Source of the DNA: Mesobacillus jeotgali
Lineage (GTDB): Bacteria > Bacillota > Bacilli > Bacillales > Cytobacillaceae
Assembly: GCF_014856545.2 (NCBI RefSeq)
Contig: NZ_CP109811.1
Span: 1,110,001 to 1,174,000, forward strand
Direction of reading: 5' to 3'
Length of the DNA stretch: 64,000 bases
Shown: positions 17,536-27,144 of the stretch, in pieces
How positions within the stretch are numbered: the first letter of the stretch is position 1
Layout: each line of letters opens with the position of its first letter
The notes under the pieces: generated by a model
What the model was told of the DNA's origin: nothing
Database searches by the model: none
What the model saw: only the letters and a program-made list of their open reading frames with translations
Position numbers and translations under genes: made by a program

Positions 17536-17790
17536 TTAAATCGAGCCGGTTACAGCGGTTTCCAGGTAGTCATCGCCGGCGGCTTCATTTGCGTGGTCGA
17601 TATATCTGAGCAGGGAATACAGGCGCTTTTCAATGACAGCATAATCTTTTTCAAAGTTGTAAGCGTGGAGAAAATGTTCGATCTTTTTTGCCAGGAACTG
17701 GTCCTCTGTCCTGACCATAAGGATAAGCAGGTTATCCCATTGGGATCGGTGCGTGTAATATAGAGCCCGATCGTAATCCGTTTTATTCAT
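17536..17790 (-). CDS. yhdB: YhdB-like protein
   Basis: 84 residues starting at the ATG (complement of 17788-17790), 6-7 nt after AAGGAGGA; a TTG two codons upstream is less well placed. The sequence (TDYDRALYYTHRSQWDNLLILM, KKIEHFLHAYNFEKDY) matches my recollection of the YhdB family in Bacillus. Function unknown. Divergent from yhdC, as expected for this neighbourhood. Confidence 0.65.
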   Translation of the reverse strand: MNKTDYDRALYYTHRSQWDNLLILMVRTEDQFLAKKIEHFLHAYNFEKDYAVIEKRLYSLLRYIDHANEAAGDDYLETAVTGSI

Positions 17791-17980
17791 ATCCAATCCT
17801 CCTTATGAGGAGTTGATAATATTATATGGAATTGGCGCCGTATCTTCCTCAGAAAATGTTGGACGACCCTGTTTACTGGGGTTTTCAAGTTTTACCTGTA
17901 TATTAGTGCGTAAAAATGATCGGGTTTGACTACAATTCGATGTGGGAATCACAAAGCTGGTATGCAAAAAGGAGTGTACG

Positions 17981-18304
17981 ATGAAAAAGTATGTTTTTTC
18001 AATGGCTGTATTGTTGATTTTGTTACTGGGAATTCAAAGAGTTGATATACATGCACAAAGACCGGATTATGAAAAATATGGCCGGATTGCAACTGCTGTA
18101 ATCAAAGAGGAATATCCAGGAGAAGCTGTTCAGGGTTACAATTATAAGGGCAGAAAACAAATTGATGATCGCCAGGTACTCGACTCATTTCAATACAAGG
18201 TCAGGGTGGACGGAAAACCTGTTATTATGACGGTACAAGTCGCCCATGATTTAAAAAATGAAAGGTTGCTGAGTCTTACAGTTACTGAGCAGCACCAGCA
18301 GTAA
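17981..18304 (+). CDS. yhdC: Secreted DUF3889 protein (YhdC-like)
   Basis: 107 residues. The ATG at 17981 follows AAAAAGGAGTGTACG. A signal peptide is clear (KKYVFSMAVLLILLLGIQ, cleavage near HAQ), followed by a small domain with EKYGRIATAVIKEEYPGEAV and FQYKVRVDGKPVIMTVQV typical of DUF3889. Likely exported; function unknown. It lies between yhdB and spoVR, as in related genomes. Confidence 0.72.
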   Translation: MKKYVFSMAVLLILLLGIQRVDIHAQRPDYEKYGRIATAVIKEEYPGEAVQGYNYKGRKQIDDRQVLDSFQYKVRVDGKPVIMTVQVAHDLKNERLLSLTVTEQHQQ

Positions 18305-18372
18305 AGTTTCTAACCTGTTCATCATTCTCCTTTTTTTCTCATACATTGTTGTAAGAGGTGAAAGGGGGAGAG

Positions 18373-19782
18373 ATGGTGTCGGAAGATCAAAAGTCATTGG
18401 AATATGCTATTTCTGAAATTACCGAAATCGCTAAAGGGTTTGGGTTGGACTTTTATCCGATGAGGTATGAAATATGTCCTGCAGAAATCATCTATACATT
18501 TGGTGCCTATGGAATGCCAACAAGATTTTCCCATTGGAGCTTTGGGAAGCAGTTTCATAAAATGAAGCTTCATTATGATTTAGGCCTTTCAAAAATTTAT
18601 GAGCTGGTTATCAATTCTAATCCATGTTATGCCTTTTTGTTAGATTCTAATTCGCTGATTCAGAACAAGTTAATCGTTGCCCACGTCCTTGCTCACTGTG
18701 ATTTCTTCAAGAACAATGTCCGCTTTCAGAATACAAAGCGGGATATGGTTGAAAGTATGGCAGCAACAGCGGAGAGAATCCGTAAATATGAAATCGAGCA
18801 TGGGAAACATGCGGTGGAGTCTTTCCTAGATGCGGTGCTAGCGATCGAAGAGCATATTGATCCATCGTTGATGAGGCCGAAGCTCGCGTGGTCGGTAGAA
18901 GATGATTTTGAGGACGAACCAACGACAATAGCGACTCCGTATGATGATCTTTGGGATCTTGAATCTAAAAAGACAGAATCAACAGACAAGGTTAAGAAGA
19001 AGAAATTCCCGCCGCGCCCAGAAAAGGATCTGTTATTATTCATTGAAAGCTATAGCCGCGAGCTGGAGGATTGGCAGCGGGATATCCTGACAATGATGCG
19101 TGAGGAAATGCTCTATTTTTGGCCACAGCTTGAAACGAAAATCATGAATGAAGGCTGGGCTTCTTACTGGCATCAACGGATTCTCAGGGAAATGGACCTG
19201 ACAAGCGGCGAAGCAATCGAGTTTGCAAAATTGAATGCCGGAGTCGTGCAGCCATCAAAGACGGGCATCAATCCCTATTATTTAGGGATCAAAATTTTTG
19301 AAGATATCGAGGAGCGCTACAATAATCCTACTGAGGAAATGAAACGGCGAGGAGTAAAGCCGGGTTCAGGCCGTGAAAAAATGTTCGAAGTCCGCGAAAT
19401 CGAATCGGATATTTCATTTTTACGCAATTACTTGACGAAGGATCTGGTCATGCGTGAAGATATGTACCTTTTCCAAAAACAAGGACGTGAATATAAAGTC
19501 GTCGATAAAGCGTGGGAACAGGTTCGCGACCAGCTTGTCAGCATGAGAGTCAATGGAGGATTTCCGTATTTGACTGTAACAGACGGCGATTATCTGAAGA
19601 ATGGAGAGCTGTATATCACGCACAGCTTTGAGGGAATTGAGCTCGACATTAAATATCTTGAAAAAGTACTCCCATATATCCATCAGCTGTGGGGCCGGAA
19701 ATGCCATATTGAAACTATGGTCGAAAGCAGGGCAATGCTATACACCTATGATGGAAAAGGGATTCATCGCAAATATTTATAA
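18373..19782 (+). CDS. spoVR: Stage V sporulation protein R
   Basis: 469 residues of the SpoVR family (YcgB in enterobacteria). Conserved stretches include [34 protein letters not shown] and [18 protein letters not shown], whose His/Glu pattern suggests a metal-dependent enzyme. SpoVR is needed for proper spore cortex formation in B. subtilis. ATG at 18373 and GTG at 18376 are both possible; the latter has better spacing to GGGGGAG. A terminator follows. Confidence 0.92.
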   Translation: MVSEDQKSLEYAISEITEIAKGFGLDFYPMRYEICPAEIIYTFGAYGMPTRFSHWSFGKQFHKMKLHYDLGLSKIYELVINSNPCYAFLLDSNSLIQNKLIVAHVLAHCDFFKNNVRFQNTKRDMVESMAATAERIRKYEIEHGKHAVESFLDAVLAIEEHIDPSLMRPKLAWSVEDDFEDEPTTIATPYDDLWDLESKKTESTDKVKKKKFPPRPEKDLLLFIESYSRELEDWQRDILTMMREEMLYFWPQLETKIMNEGWASYWHQRILREMDLTSGEAIEFAKLNAGVVQPSKTGINPYYLGIKIFEDIEERYNNPTEEMKRRGVKPGSGREKMFEVREIESDISFLRNYLTKDLVMREDMYLFQKQGREYKVVDKAWEQVRDQLVSMRVNGGFPYLTVTDGDYLKNGELYITHSFEGIELDIKYLEKVLPYIHQLWGRKCHIETMVESRAMLYTYDGKGIHRKYL

Positions 19783-19784
19783 TA

Positions 19785-19818
19785 AGAAAACCGCTGATTT
19801 CCAGCGGTTTTTAATTTT
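19785..19818 (+). terminator. Terminator of spoVR
   Basis: AAAACCGCTG and CAGCGGTTTT form a 10-bp stem with a short loop, followed by a T-rich tail. Confidence 0.85.
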
Positions 19819-19901
19819 TTTTGTGTAAAAACTATAATAATAAGGTATTTAAAATAGACAAGCTTTTTGTTGAACCATTTTCACAAGTGAGTCATAATTA
19901 T

Positions 19902-19925
19902 ATATATGAGCATATATTCATATAT
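19902..19925 (+). promoter_or_regulatory. ArsR/CzrA-type operator upstream of czcD
   Basis: ATATATGA and TCATATAT form a perfect inverted repeat separated by GCATATAT. This matches the AT-rich ArsR/SmtB operator pattern of CzrA/CadC-type metal repressors. The site lies 18 bp before the czcD start, and an ArsR gene is immediately downstream of czcD. Confidence 0.75.
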
Positions 19926-19943
19926 AGAAAAGGAGGTTCACAT

Positions 19944-20867
19944 ATGGGACATAATCATTCGCATGGCCACAGCCACAGTCACGGTCACGGTCATACAAAC
20001 AATAAAAAGGCTTTATTCTGGGCTTTTCTCCTAATCGCGACTTTCATGGTTGTTGAGGTGGTTGGCGGAGTAATCACAAACAGCCTTGCTTTGCTTTCAG
20101 ACGCGGGCCATATGCTGAGCGATGCAGCAGCACTTGGTTTGAGCTTGTTTGCGATGAAGCTTGGCGAAAGAAAGGCCACACAATCCAAGACGTATGGCTA
20201 TAAAAGATTCGAGATCATCGCAGCAGCTTTAAACGGTCTTACCTTAATTATCATTTCAATTTATATATTTGTTGAAGCATATCATCGTTTTACAGATCCT
20301 CCGCAAGTTCAAAGCATGGGAATGCTGGCGATTTCCGTTATTGGGCTGATTGTCAATATCATTGCAGCGTGGATTTTGATGAGTGGAGATAAAGATGAAA
20401 ACTTGAATGTAAGAAGCGCTTTCCTTCACGTGTTGGGAGACATGCTTGGCTCGGTTGGGGCAATCACAGCAGCATTGCTGATATACTTCTTTGATTGGGG
20501 ACTTGCAGATCCCATCGCGAGCGTGGCAGTTGCCATTCTTATCATCATAAGCGGCTGGAGAGTGACGAAGGAGAGCTTTCATGTATTGATGGAAGGCACA
20601 CCTGAGCAGATTGAAGTGAAGGAAGTGAAAGATGAAATAATGAAGATTCCTGAAGTGAAGGATGTGCACGATGTCCACATCTGGTCGATTACTTCAGGCG
20701 TCCTGATGCTTAGCGGACATATTGCCGTCAAAGGGGAAGGAGCGCATGACAGAGTGCTTCACAAAGCCCAGAAGCTGTTGCATGACCGCTTTGGGATTGA
20801 TCACAGTACACTTCAGGTAGAAGGGGAGGAACACGGATGCCCATGCGCCCATGGACCTTGCAATTGA
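19944..20867 (+). CDS. czcD: Cation diffusion facilitator CzcD (zinc/cobalt/cadmium efflux)
   Basis: 307 residues, starting at the ATG after AAGGAGGTTCACAT; the longer frame has no ribosome site. The N-terminus is His-rich (GHNHSHGHSHSHGHGH). Metal-site motifs of the Zn-CDF group are present: LLSDAGHMLSDAAAL in TM2 and HVLGDMLGS in TM5. A cytoplasmic ferredoxin-like domain follows, and the C-terminus ends CPCAHGPCN. It exports divalent cations against proton or potassium gradients. An operator upstream and the convergent ArsR regulator gene indicate metal-inducible expression. Confidence 0.9.
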   Translation: MGHNHSHGHSHSHGHGHTNNKKALFWAFLLIATFMVVEVVGGVITNSLALLSDAGHMLSDAAALGLSLFAMKLGERKATQSKTYGYKRFEIIAAALNGLTLIIISIYIFVEAYHRFTDPPQVQSMGMLAISVIGLIVNIIAAWILMSGDKDENLNVRSAFLHVLGDMLGSVGAITAALLIYFFDWGLADPIASVAVAILIIISGWRVTKESFHVLMEGTPEQIEVKEVKDEIMKIPEVKDVHDVHIWSITSGVLMLSGHIAVKGEGAHDRVLHKAQKLLHDRFGIDHSTLQVEGEEHGCPCAHGPCN

Positions 20868-20891
20868 TATACAGTATCGGGACATAAATCT

Positions 20892-20949
20892 AAAAAACAT
20901 GCCAGCCAATCTATTGATGGTCATCCCATCAATGATGGCTGGCATGTTC
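20892..20949 (-). terminator. Terminator of czrA, overlapping its 3' end
   Basis: AACATGCCAGCCA and TGGCTGGCATGTT form a 13-bp stem; the enclosed TTGATGG/CCATCAA can form a second hairpin. On the minus strand it is followed by TTTTTTAG. It includes the last codons of czrA. Confidence 0.75.
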
Positions 20950-21249
20950 TATGCTTTGCTTTAACAGGTCGATGACATGTTCGTCATCATGCGTGTAATA
21001 GAGTGAAGTACCCTCTCTCCTGAATTTGACAAGTCGGAGGTTCTTTAAAAAGCGCAGCTGATGTGAAACGGTGGATTGCAACAAGTTGAGCTTTTCAGCT
21101 ATTTCATTAACCGAATGTTCCCCCTGCAACAGCAGATGAAGGATCCTGAGCCGCGTCGGATCTGAAAGGGCCTTGAAGGTCTGGGAAACCATAAATAATG
21201 TTTCCTCATCCAAATCCATTTCAGGCGTGTTCTTTTTGTTTTCTTCCAA
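20929..21249 (-). CDS. czrA: ArsR/SmtB family metal-sensing repressor (CzrA-like)
   Basis: 106 residues with the winged-helix core [28 protein letters not shown] and recognition helix [20 protein letters not shown]. The C-terminal helix has the alpha-5 metal-site pattern D-x-H...H-x-x-H ([17 protein letters not shown]), as in CzrA/SmtB zinc and cobalt sensors. It probably represses czcD through the palindrome at 19902-19925. It is convergent with czcD, which is less common than an operon arrangement. Confidence 0.82.
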   Translation of the reverse strand: MEENKKNTPEMDLDEETLFMVSQTFKALSDPTRLRILHLLLQGEHSVNEIAEKLNLLQSTVSHQLRFLKNLRLVKFRREGTSLYYTHDDEHVIDLLKQSIEHASHH

Positions 21250-21481
21250 GTTAATCAGCCTCCTCCTTCTATTATACCTTATGAAAGAAAAATCACGGGT
21301 GTATAGAGTCCATCAGCGTCTGAACGAGAATTCCAACCTCTAAACATTAAGATGATTACTATTCCTGTTGAGGTGGAAATATAAAACATGCAAAAAGTGA
21401 TGGTGGATGAGCAAATGAAAAGGAATCCATCAGACCAGGATGAAAAAATACAGTTAATAGAGACAGGGAGCAGGTGAAGAG

Positions 21482-21850
21482 GTGGACGAGAACAATACAC
21501 ATGAATCAAAATATATCCAGCAGCACCTTGCAAATGAGCGTACATACCTTGCCTGGGTCCGGACTTCGATCGCCATAATCGGGATTGGTTTTTTGGCATC
21601 AAGTTTGCATTTTAATAATATCAGGTCTGTAAGCCAGGCTGCAGACACGATTGCTGTTTTTGTTAGCATTTTTTCTTTGTTGATTGGTTTGATCATTCTG
21701 TTCTTTGCGACCACACATTATTTCTCGGTAAGAAAAAATATCAACAAGCAAACATTTGAATCAGCCAGTAACCTGATAAAAATTTCTACAGGGATCATTT
21801 TTTTGATCTTTCTGTTACTCGGCATTTATTTAATCAGCATTTTATTTTAA
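21482..21850 (+). CDS. DUF202/YidH family membrane protein
   Basis: 122 residues with three transmembrane helices. The DUF202 signature HLANERTYLAWVRTSIAIIG lies at about residues 15-34. The start is GTG at 21482, preceded by a GGAG and AGGTGAAGAG. DUF202 proteins are small membrane proteins of unknown function. A 29-codon frame (MQKVMVDEQMKRN..., 21390-21479) ends 2 bp upstream and has a GAGGTGG site; it may be a coupled leader ORF but has no other support. Confidence 0.75.
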   Translation: MDENNTHESKYIQQHLANERTYLAWVRTSIAIIGIGFLASSLHFNNIRSVSQAADTIAVFVSIFSLLIGLIILFFATTHYFSVRKNINKQTFESASNLIKISTGIIFLIFLLLGIYLISILF

Positions 21851-21999
21851 ATAGCTTTATTGCCATTTTGACTTGGTCCCTCGTGGACCGTATCCTCCTT
21901 ATGAGGTGCTTGCGAACTAGGGGAATCTTTAAGATCATCAGCGGAAAACCAGGCAGGGCATCGATACCCTCAATTGCCGATGCTGTTTTGCTCTGGTTT

Positions 22000-22617
22000 T
22001 TAATGTGTTATGAGACCATCGTAATTGGTGATATATAGCTCAATCTCCGGCTGAGTATCGAGGCAGTGGGCATTCAACAGCTGATAATAGTTCACTCTGT
22101 GCAGCGGGTCATATGGAAGCATAGGGTATTCCTTGTGCTCTTTAACATAAAGATCTACTGCCTTTTGGACTTTATCAATCGTTGTTGCTAGATCCTTTTC
22201 ATCCTCAGTGAAAATATCGTATGTTTCCTTGGACATATAAAAGTTTCGTGATGGAATTCCTTTCAGGATGGGGACAAGTTGTTCTATATCGATCCGGTTA
22301 TCCTCCTTGACGAGAATGGTTCGGTAAACGCCTTTAGGCAGATGCTCTGAATACGTGCGTACTGCTTTTTTTATCTCGTCAACGCTTGCTTCAATGATTG
22401 GCCATGTGGTTTCCTCAGACTTTTTTTCCACCGTGGCATACAAAGTAATAAATTGGACCAATCCTGCAGCAGAACCCAAAATAGTTACATACGGAAATAA
22501 ATTGAATATGACGTCCAACAGGCTACCGATGATTGGCCAGACGAATGCAGATGCAACCTTAATGGCTGTTTCAGAAAATAAGCGGTTGCTACTGCCCCTT
22601 TCTTTCTCTCTTTGCAT
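22000..22617 (-). CDS. Conserved hypothetical membrane-associated protein
   Basis: 205 residues. Two hydrophobic segments lie near the N-terminus (VASAFVWPIIGSLLDVIFNL and YVTILGSAAGLVQFITLYAT). A soluble domain follows with YPMLPYDPLHRVNYYQLL and IELYITNYDGLITH near the C-terminus, a block I associate with small Bacillus proteins of the DUF3939 type; that name is a guess. Function unknown. ATG follows AAAGGAGGGATTAAG. Confidence 0.6.
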   Translation of the reverse strand: MQREKERGSSNRLFSETAIKVASAFVWPIIGSLLDVIFNLFPYVTILGSAAGLVQFITLYATVEKKSEETTWPIIEASVDEIKKAVRTYSEHLPKGVYRTILVKEDNRIDIEQLVPILKGIPSRNFYMSKETYDIFTEDEKDLATTIDKVQKAVDLYVKEHKEYPMLPYDPLHRVNYYQLLNAHCLDTQPEIELYITNYDGLITH

Positions 22618-23055
22618 CTTAATCCCTCCTTTCCAAGGCAGAAAATGCCATTATTGCACAATAACCCCTTAACCAGTCGCCATATATGTGTCAAGTCTTA
22701 TAAACAGACTGGACTTAAGATAATGTTGGTTTTGCCGATATAAAAGTAAGAGTCTGTGCTTTTGTGCTATGTGGGGAAGAGTTCAACCAGGTGCAAGGAT
22801 TGGGATGGGATAAAAAAGCGGATCACTTTCTACTTATATTATATTAAATTCTCTTCATGATTGGTATTGGTTGGTTTTGAATATTATGAAAATAACCTTC
22901 GAAACCAGTCAATTATATTGTTGGATATTGTATAATATTTAGAAAGCTTCCATCTTTTCTTCGAAAATTGGCATTCGAACTCACTGGCAAGTATTATCTA
23001 TACCAGAACCGCTAGTCCATGAAAGCAAATAAACCAGACAGAAACGAGGGGCAGG
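22618..23055. other. 438-bp intergenic region
   Basis: Separates two divergent genes. AT-rich, with a TATAAT at 22931-22936 suitably placed for the downstream GGDEF-EAL gene but without a clear -35. No repeat, RNA motif or credible small ORF seen. Confidence 0.4.
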
Positions 23056-25410
23056 ATGGATATTCCCCATATGTACATATTTGACTTGAATAATATAGCA
23101 TTGACCGTCGTTTTTTTAATCATTTCTTCCATAATGGCAGTTGAATTCAGCAGGCAGATCAAAAAGACGGTTGAGAGAAAAAGACGAAAAATGGTCCTGT
23201 ATTCACTTCTTTTGGCTCTCACATTCTTGCTGACACATATATTTGTGATTATTTCTGCAGGCGTTCCATTTTCGACCAGCAATTTTTATTTGTTTTTCCT
23301 CATTTTTTATGGCATTTGCGGTATTGGATCATACTCAGCTTTGAGTCTGGCGCAAAGGGATATTGCGAATACTGCTCAGTACGTATTCACTAGTCTATTA
23401 ATCGCTGTCAGCATCATGGCGGCTGAATATACGGCATTTTATATAATCTTCAGGGAAGCAATCAAGATACATCCAATTTTATCCGTTTTGTCATTTTTGA
23501 TGATATTGGTCACTTCATTTTCGCTCATCAGGTTTTTGATGCAGATTACGAACGAGGATATTTATGAGTTTGTAAAAAAGTATAAGTATACAGGCAGTGT
23601 CCTTGGAGGTATGGCAATGGGAGGTATCCCATATATCGTCCTGACTTCGATGATGGACGTTACAGATGGAAGCGGCATACATTCTTACCTGGCGCCGTTC
23701 GCTTATATGGCCATGGCAAATTTATTATTCATGCTCGTACCGGATCTTTTTGGCGAAAAATTGATCATGAAGAACGTCCAGTCTCATTTATCCTTGTTCA
23801 CCCATAACCCTGACTCTGTATTCAGGGTCGACTTGCAAGGTTATATTTTAAATGTCAATAAAGAGGCAGTTGAGCTGACAGGCTATATGGCTAATGAATT
23901 AGCTGGCCTCCATTTCATCGATTTGATCGGGGGCAGCGAGGAAGAAAAGAAAATAAGGAAATATTTCATGAAAGTGCTCAGCGGTGAGACGAAATTGATT
24001 GAAACCACTCTGAAAAGAGCGGATTCAACTTATGCCGACGTGAGAATCACAGCGGTAAGAATCATCGTTAAAAATACAACAGTTGGTGTCTTCGGAATAG
24101 TCAGGGACATAACAGAACAGAAAAAGGCAGACAAAATGATTGAGTATCTGGCCTATCATGACGAACTGACTAATTTGCCTAACAGACGGAATTTAGAGAA
24201 AGTCATGGCAGCGCTTATTAAGGATGAAGGGTTTTCCTTGATCTATCTAGATTTTGACCGTTTTAAAAGAATCAATGATACATTTGGGCATTCATTTGGT
24301 GATAAGATTTTGGTAGAGATCGGCAGGAAGCTTTCAGAAGTTGTCCCGGAGGAATGCCTTGTAGCAAGAATAGGCGGTGATGAATTCGCGATTCTTGTAA
24401 CTGGAGGTAATAAGCCAGACGGGGTTGCCACTAAGATTGTGCAGGCATTCCAGAGTCCGCTTTTTGCGGAGGGAATGGAATTCCTGATCACGGCTAGTAT
24501 TGGGATCTCAAGGTATCCAGAAGATACGGATAGTCTTGAATTATTGCTGAAGTTTGCTGATATGGCGATGTATAAAGCAAAAGAAAACGGTGCGAACCAC
24601 TTTCAGTTTTTTGACCAAAGCATGGTGGACCATAACCTGAATAAGTTTGAACTTGAGAATGAATTACGGAGCGCGATAAATAGTGATTCTCTCACGGTTT
24701 TTTACCAGCCTAAGTACAATGCAGCAACAAATGAAATTACAGGGGCTGAAGCACTGGCAAGGTGGAAGCATGCACGCCATGGAATGATTCCTCCAGGTGT
24801 GTTCATCCCGATTGCTGAGGAAGCGAATTTGATCGTCCCTCTCGAGAGATTGATCATCAGAAAAGTATTCAGCCAGCTTGTGCAATGGAAGGGACAGGGT
24901 TATGAGGTTCCCCGCACTTCGATTAATATCTCGATCATCCATTTTTACCAGGAGGATTTCGTGAAATTCATGAGGCACACACTTAAAGAATATGGGCTTT
25001 ATGGTGAATTGATCGAAATCGAAGTAACGGAAAGTATCATGATTAAGAAGGAAGACAGCATCAACGCACAGCTCCAGGCTTTAAGGGAAATTGGTATTGA
25101 GGTCAGCATTGATGATTTCGGCACGGGATACAGTTCATTGAGTTATTTAAGCAAGCTTTCGGTCGATCGTTTGAAAATTGACCAGAGCTTCATTTCACAC
25201 TCCCAGGAAAACCGCGAAATCATTTCAACAATCGTCTCTATGGCAACGAATCTAAAGTTAAAGGTAATTGCCGAGGGAGTAGAAACGGAGTCACAGATTG
25301 ACCTGCTAAAATCATTAGGCTGCCAGGAAGTACAGGGATACTTCTACTCACCGCCATTGCCATCCAATGAATATGAAGTGATGATGAACAGGGAGCTTCA
25401 GGAAACCTGA
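23056..25410 (+). CDS. Membrane PAS-GGDEF-EAL cyclic-di-GMP protein
   Basis: 784 residues. The first about 240 contain seven hydrophobic helices without the MHYT motif. A PAS domain follows (about 250-355; FRVDLQGYILNVNKEAVELTG), then GGDEF (ARIGGDEFAIL, motif at 440-444) and EAL (EAL at 565-567, then INIS, EVTES, DDFGTGYSSLSYL, LKIDQSFI, EGVET). Both catalytic sites look intact: diguanylate cyclase needs GGDEF, and the EAL metal and base residues are present, so the protein may make and degrade c-di-GMP. Start: ATG after GAGGGGCAGG. No terminator was evident; a guanidine riboswitch follows. Confidence 0.9.
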   Translation: MDIPHMYIFDLNNIALTVVFLIISSIMAVEFSRQIKKTVERKRRKMVLYSLLLALTFLLTHIFVIISAGVPFSTSNFYLFFLIFYGICGIGSYSALSLAQRDIANTAQYVFTSLLIAVSIMAAEYTAFYIIFREAIKIHPILSVLSFLMILVTSFSLIRFLMQITNEDIYEFVKKYKYTGSVLGGMAMGGIPYIVLTSMMDVTDGSGIHSYLAPFAYMAMANLLFMLVPDLFGEKLIMKNVQSHLSLFTHNPDSVFRVDLQGYILNVNKEAVELTGYMANELAGLHFIDLIGGSEEEKKIRKYFMKVLSGETKLIETTLKRADSTYADVRITAVRIIVKNTTVGVFGIVRDITEQKKADKMIEYLAYHDELTNLPNRRNLEKVMAALIKDEGFSLIYLDFDRFKRINDTFGHSFGDKILVEIGRKLSEVVPEECLVARIGGDEFAILVTGGNKPDGVATKIVQAFQSPLFAEGMEFLITASIGISRYPEDTDSLELLLKFADMAMYKAKENGANHFQFFDQSMVDHNLNKFELENELRSAINSDSLTVFYQPKYNAATNEITGAEALARWKHARHGMIPPGVFIPIAEEANLIVPLERLIIRKVFSQLVQWKGQGYEVPRTSINISIIHFYQEDFVKFMRHTLKEYGLYGELIEIEVTESIMIKKEDSINAQLQALREIGIEVSIDDFGTGYSSLSYLSKLSVDRLKIDQSFISHSQENREIISTIVSMATNLKLKVIAEGVETESQIDLLKSLGCQEVQGYFYSPPLPSNEYEVMMNRELQET

Positions 25411-25461
25411 CGGGTGTTTTGACTGGCTACGTTGATTATGTTATTATTCATTTATGAAAAG

Positions 25462-25552
25462 TCCTCTAGGGTTCCGCAGCTTTGCTGGACTGGTCCGAGA
25501 GAGGGCGCACAGGAAATGCCTGTGTACACGGAGGGATAAAAACCCGGGAGAT
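25462..25552 (+). ncRNA. Guanidine-I riboswitch (ykkC RNA)
   Basis: The conserved ykkC elements are all present in order: CTAGGGTTCCG, CTGGTCCGAGAG, ACACGGAGGGA and AAAACCCGGGAGA. It lies directly upstream of an SMR-type exporter. Binding of guanidinium to this class disrupts the following terminator and turns on efflux genes (known for the class). Confidence 0.93.
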
Positions 25553-25578
25553 ATCCATTGATATCTTCCGGGTTTTTT
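25541..25578 (+). terminator. Riboswitch-controlled terminator
   Basis: AACCCGGGAGATAT pairs with ATATCTTCCGGGTT, followed by TTTTT. The 5' arm overlaps the conserved 3' part of the guanidine-I aptamer, giving mutually exclusive folds. Confidence 0.88.
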
Positions 25579-25626
25579 TATTCCAGCCCAGCGCTTGCGC
25601 TAATAATGAAAGGAGAGTTAACACAT

Positions 25627-25950
25627 ATGGCTTGGTTATATTTAGTTATTGCCGGTATATTTGAAATTGTTTGGGCGATTGGCCTGAAGTATACAGAAGG
25701 TTTCACCAAAGCAGTCCCATCAGTGATTACACTTGCAGGAATGGCCATAAGCTTTTATTTCTTGTCCATGGCAATTAAAACATTGCCAATTGGTACTGCA
25801 TATGCCATCTGGACTGGAATTGGAGCTGCAGGGGCAGTTATACTCGGGATTGTCCTGTTTGGAGAGCCGCGCAACTTCATGAGACTAATGTTCGTTGCCT
25901 TCATTCTGGTTGGTATCATCGGCCTGAAAGCAACATCCGGAAGCAATTAA
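25627..25950 (+). CDS. gdx: Guanidinium exporter Gdx (SMR family)
   Basis: 107 residues, four transmembrane helices. The start is the ATG at 25627; the longer frame runs through the riboswitch terminator. Glu13 is the essential proton/substrate residue, and WAIGLKYTEGF after it is the SugE/Gdx signature that separates this subtype from EmrE. Gdx proteins are dual-topology antiporters that expel guanidinium. The riboswitch directly upstream confirms the substrate. Only one SMR gene is present, so a homodimer is expected. Confidence 0.93.
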   Translation: MAWLYLVIAGIFEIVWAIGLKYTEGFTKAVPSVITLAGMAISFYFLSMAIKTLPIGTAYAIWTGIGAAGAVILGIVLFGEPRNFMRLMFVAFILVGIIGLKATSGSN

Positions 25951-25961
25951 TTATATTCAGG

Positions 25962-25997
25962 AAGCAGACTGGCAGAAAAGTGCAGTCTGCTTTTTTG
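25962..25997 (+). terminator. Terminator of gdx
   Basis: AGCAGACTG and CAGTCTGCT form a 9-bp stem followed by TTTTT. Confidence 0.85.
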
Positions 25998-26039
25998 AAA
26001 TTTAATTTGAAATTTCCACCAATATATATTATGATGCCG

Positions 26040-26068
26040 ATAGGTACCTTTTATTACTAGGTAGGTGA
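26040..26068 (+). promoter_or_regulatory. Probable PadR operator at the padR promoter
   Basis: TACCT, nine bases and AGGTA form an inverted repeat (about 26045-26063) directly before the padR start. The same TACCT-N9-AGGT arrangement recurs before the DUF4173 gene near 27114. Assignment to the PadR protein is inferred. Confidence 0.5.
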
Positions 26069-26072
26069 TAGG

Positions 26073-26420
26073 ATGTTTAATCGCGAACTTTTAAAAGGGA
26101 GCACATCACTTGTGCTGCTCCAGTTGTTGAATGAACGGGATATGTATGGTTACGAGCTAGTGAAAGAATTGGATAAGCGCAGTGACCACAGTCTGCAGGT
26201 AAAAGAAGGCACCCTTTATCCAGCATTGCATAAACTCGAAAAGCAGGAATACATTGAATTTTACTGGCAGGAGCAGGAAAAAGGCCCGGCAAGGAAGTAT
26301 TACCGGATTACTGATGAAGGCAAAGAGGTTCTTATTGAGAAAACGGAAGAGTGGCAGCAGTTCGTCAATGTCATGAACAAAGTGATCAGGAGACCGAAAA
26401 ATGATCCAGTTAAAGACTGA
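26073..26420 (+). CDS. PadR family transcriptional regulator
   Basis: 115 residues. The PadR winged-helix is clear: [51 protein letters not shown], and the wing [17 protein letters not shown]. The last 20 nt overlap the next gene, a HAAS-domain membrane protein, a very common PadR pairing in Firmicutes. It probably represses its own operon through the palindrome at about 26045-26063. Confidence 0.88.
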   Translation: MFNRELLKGSTSLVLLQLLNERDMYGYELVKELDKRSDHSLQVKEGTLYPALHKLEKQEYIEFYWQEQEKGPARKYYRITDEGKEVLIEKTEEWQQFVNVMNKVIRRPKNDPVKD

Positions 26421-27042
26421 ATTTCTCGACGAGCTTGGCAGGCATTTAGGGAAGCATACGGACAAAGAACAGATTTTAGCTGAATATGACATCCATATCA
26501 CAGAAATGCTTGAAGAGTTTAACGGCAATGAAAGAGGAGAGTCGGATATTAAATCTGAAATTTATTCTAGATTGGGGACTCCAGGAGAAATTGCAGAAAG
26601 CTGGAAAGAAGAACTGTCAACGACCCCAGTGAAAACTCAATGGGTTTTTATATTGGCAAACCTGATATTCTTCGTTGGCGGCACGATTCTGACCCTGGTA
26701 CATAATCTATTTGATTTCCCTCTTATTGACATGGCCTGGAAAAGTCTGACATCGATATCAGCTGTGATCATTTTGCTTTACCTCTTCTTTTGGGCACTGC
26801 TTGGGTATGAAATTGGCAAGGGTTTTGGCCATAAGGGACGAAGATTGATGAAAAAAACGTTTATCCTGTCCATCCTGCCGAATATTATCCTTATGAACCT
26901 GACGTTGTTCAAGCTGATCCCGCATGACTGGTTCCAGCCGCTGCTGAGCCCGGCATTCATTTTTATTTGTATTCTTTTCACAGCGCTATTGTATCCAATA
27001 TGTTGGGTTGGATATAGATGGGGGAAAAAAGCTTCCATCTAA
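26401..27042 (+). CDS. HAAS/DUF1700-domain membrane protein
   Basis: 213 residues. The N-terminal about 75 form a HAAS-type helical domain ([40 protein letters not shown]), typically linked to PadR regulators; four transmembrane helices follow. The start lies within the 3' end of padR, indicating translational coupling. These proteins are thought to sense or relay a membrane signal to PadR, but this is not established for most. Confidence 0.8.
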   Translation: MIQLKTEFLDELGRHLGKHTDKEQILAEYDIHITEMLEEFNGNERGESDIKSEIYSRLGTPGEIAESWKEELSTTPVKTQWVFILANLIFFVGGTILTLVHNLFDFPLIDMAWKSLTSISAVIILLYLFFWALLGYEIGKGFGHKGRRLMKKTFILSILPNIILMNLTLFKLIPHDWFQPLLSPAFIFICILFTALLYPICWVGYRWGKKASI

Positions 27043-27109
27043 TTTTTTTAGTAAAGTACATAGAAATTCTATGTATATAGAATTAAAGGGTAATATTTTT
27101 TTGAATATA

Positions 27110-27131
27110 TACCTAGTTATTCTAGGTGAAG
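27110..27131 (+). promoter_or_regulatory. Second TACCT-N9-AGGT operator-like palindrome
   Basis: TACCTAG, TTATT, CTAGGTG (about 27111-27130) forms a 7-bp inverted repeat just before the DUF4173 gene and resembles the site before padR. Confidence 0.5.
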
Positions 27132-27144
27132 GGAGAGAGTGAAA

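Noticed and set aside
21390..21479. 29-codon ORF just before the DUF202 gene
   Set aside because: It has a possible ribosome site but no other evidence; mentioned under the DUF202 gene and not called separately.
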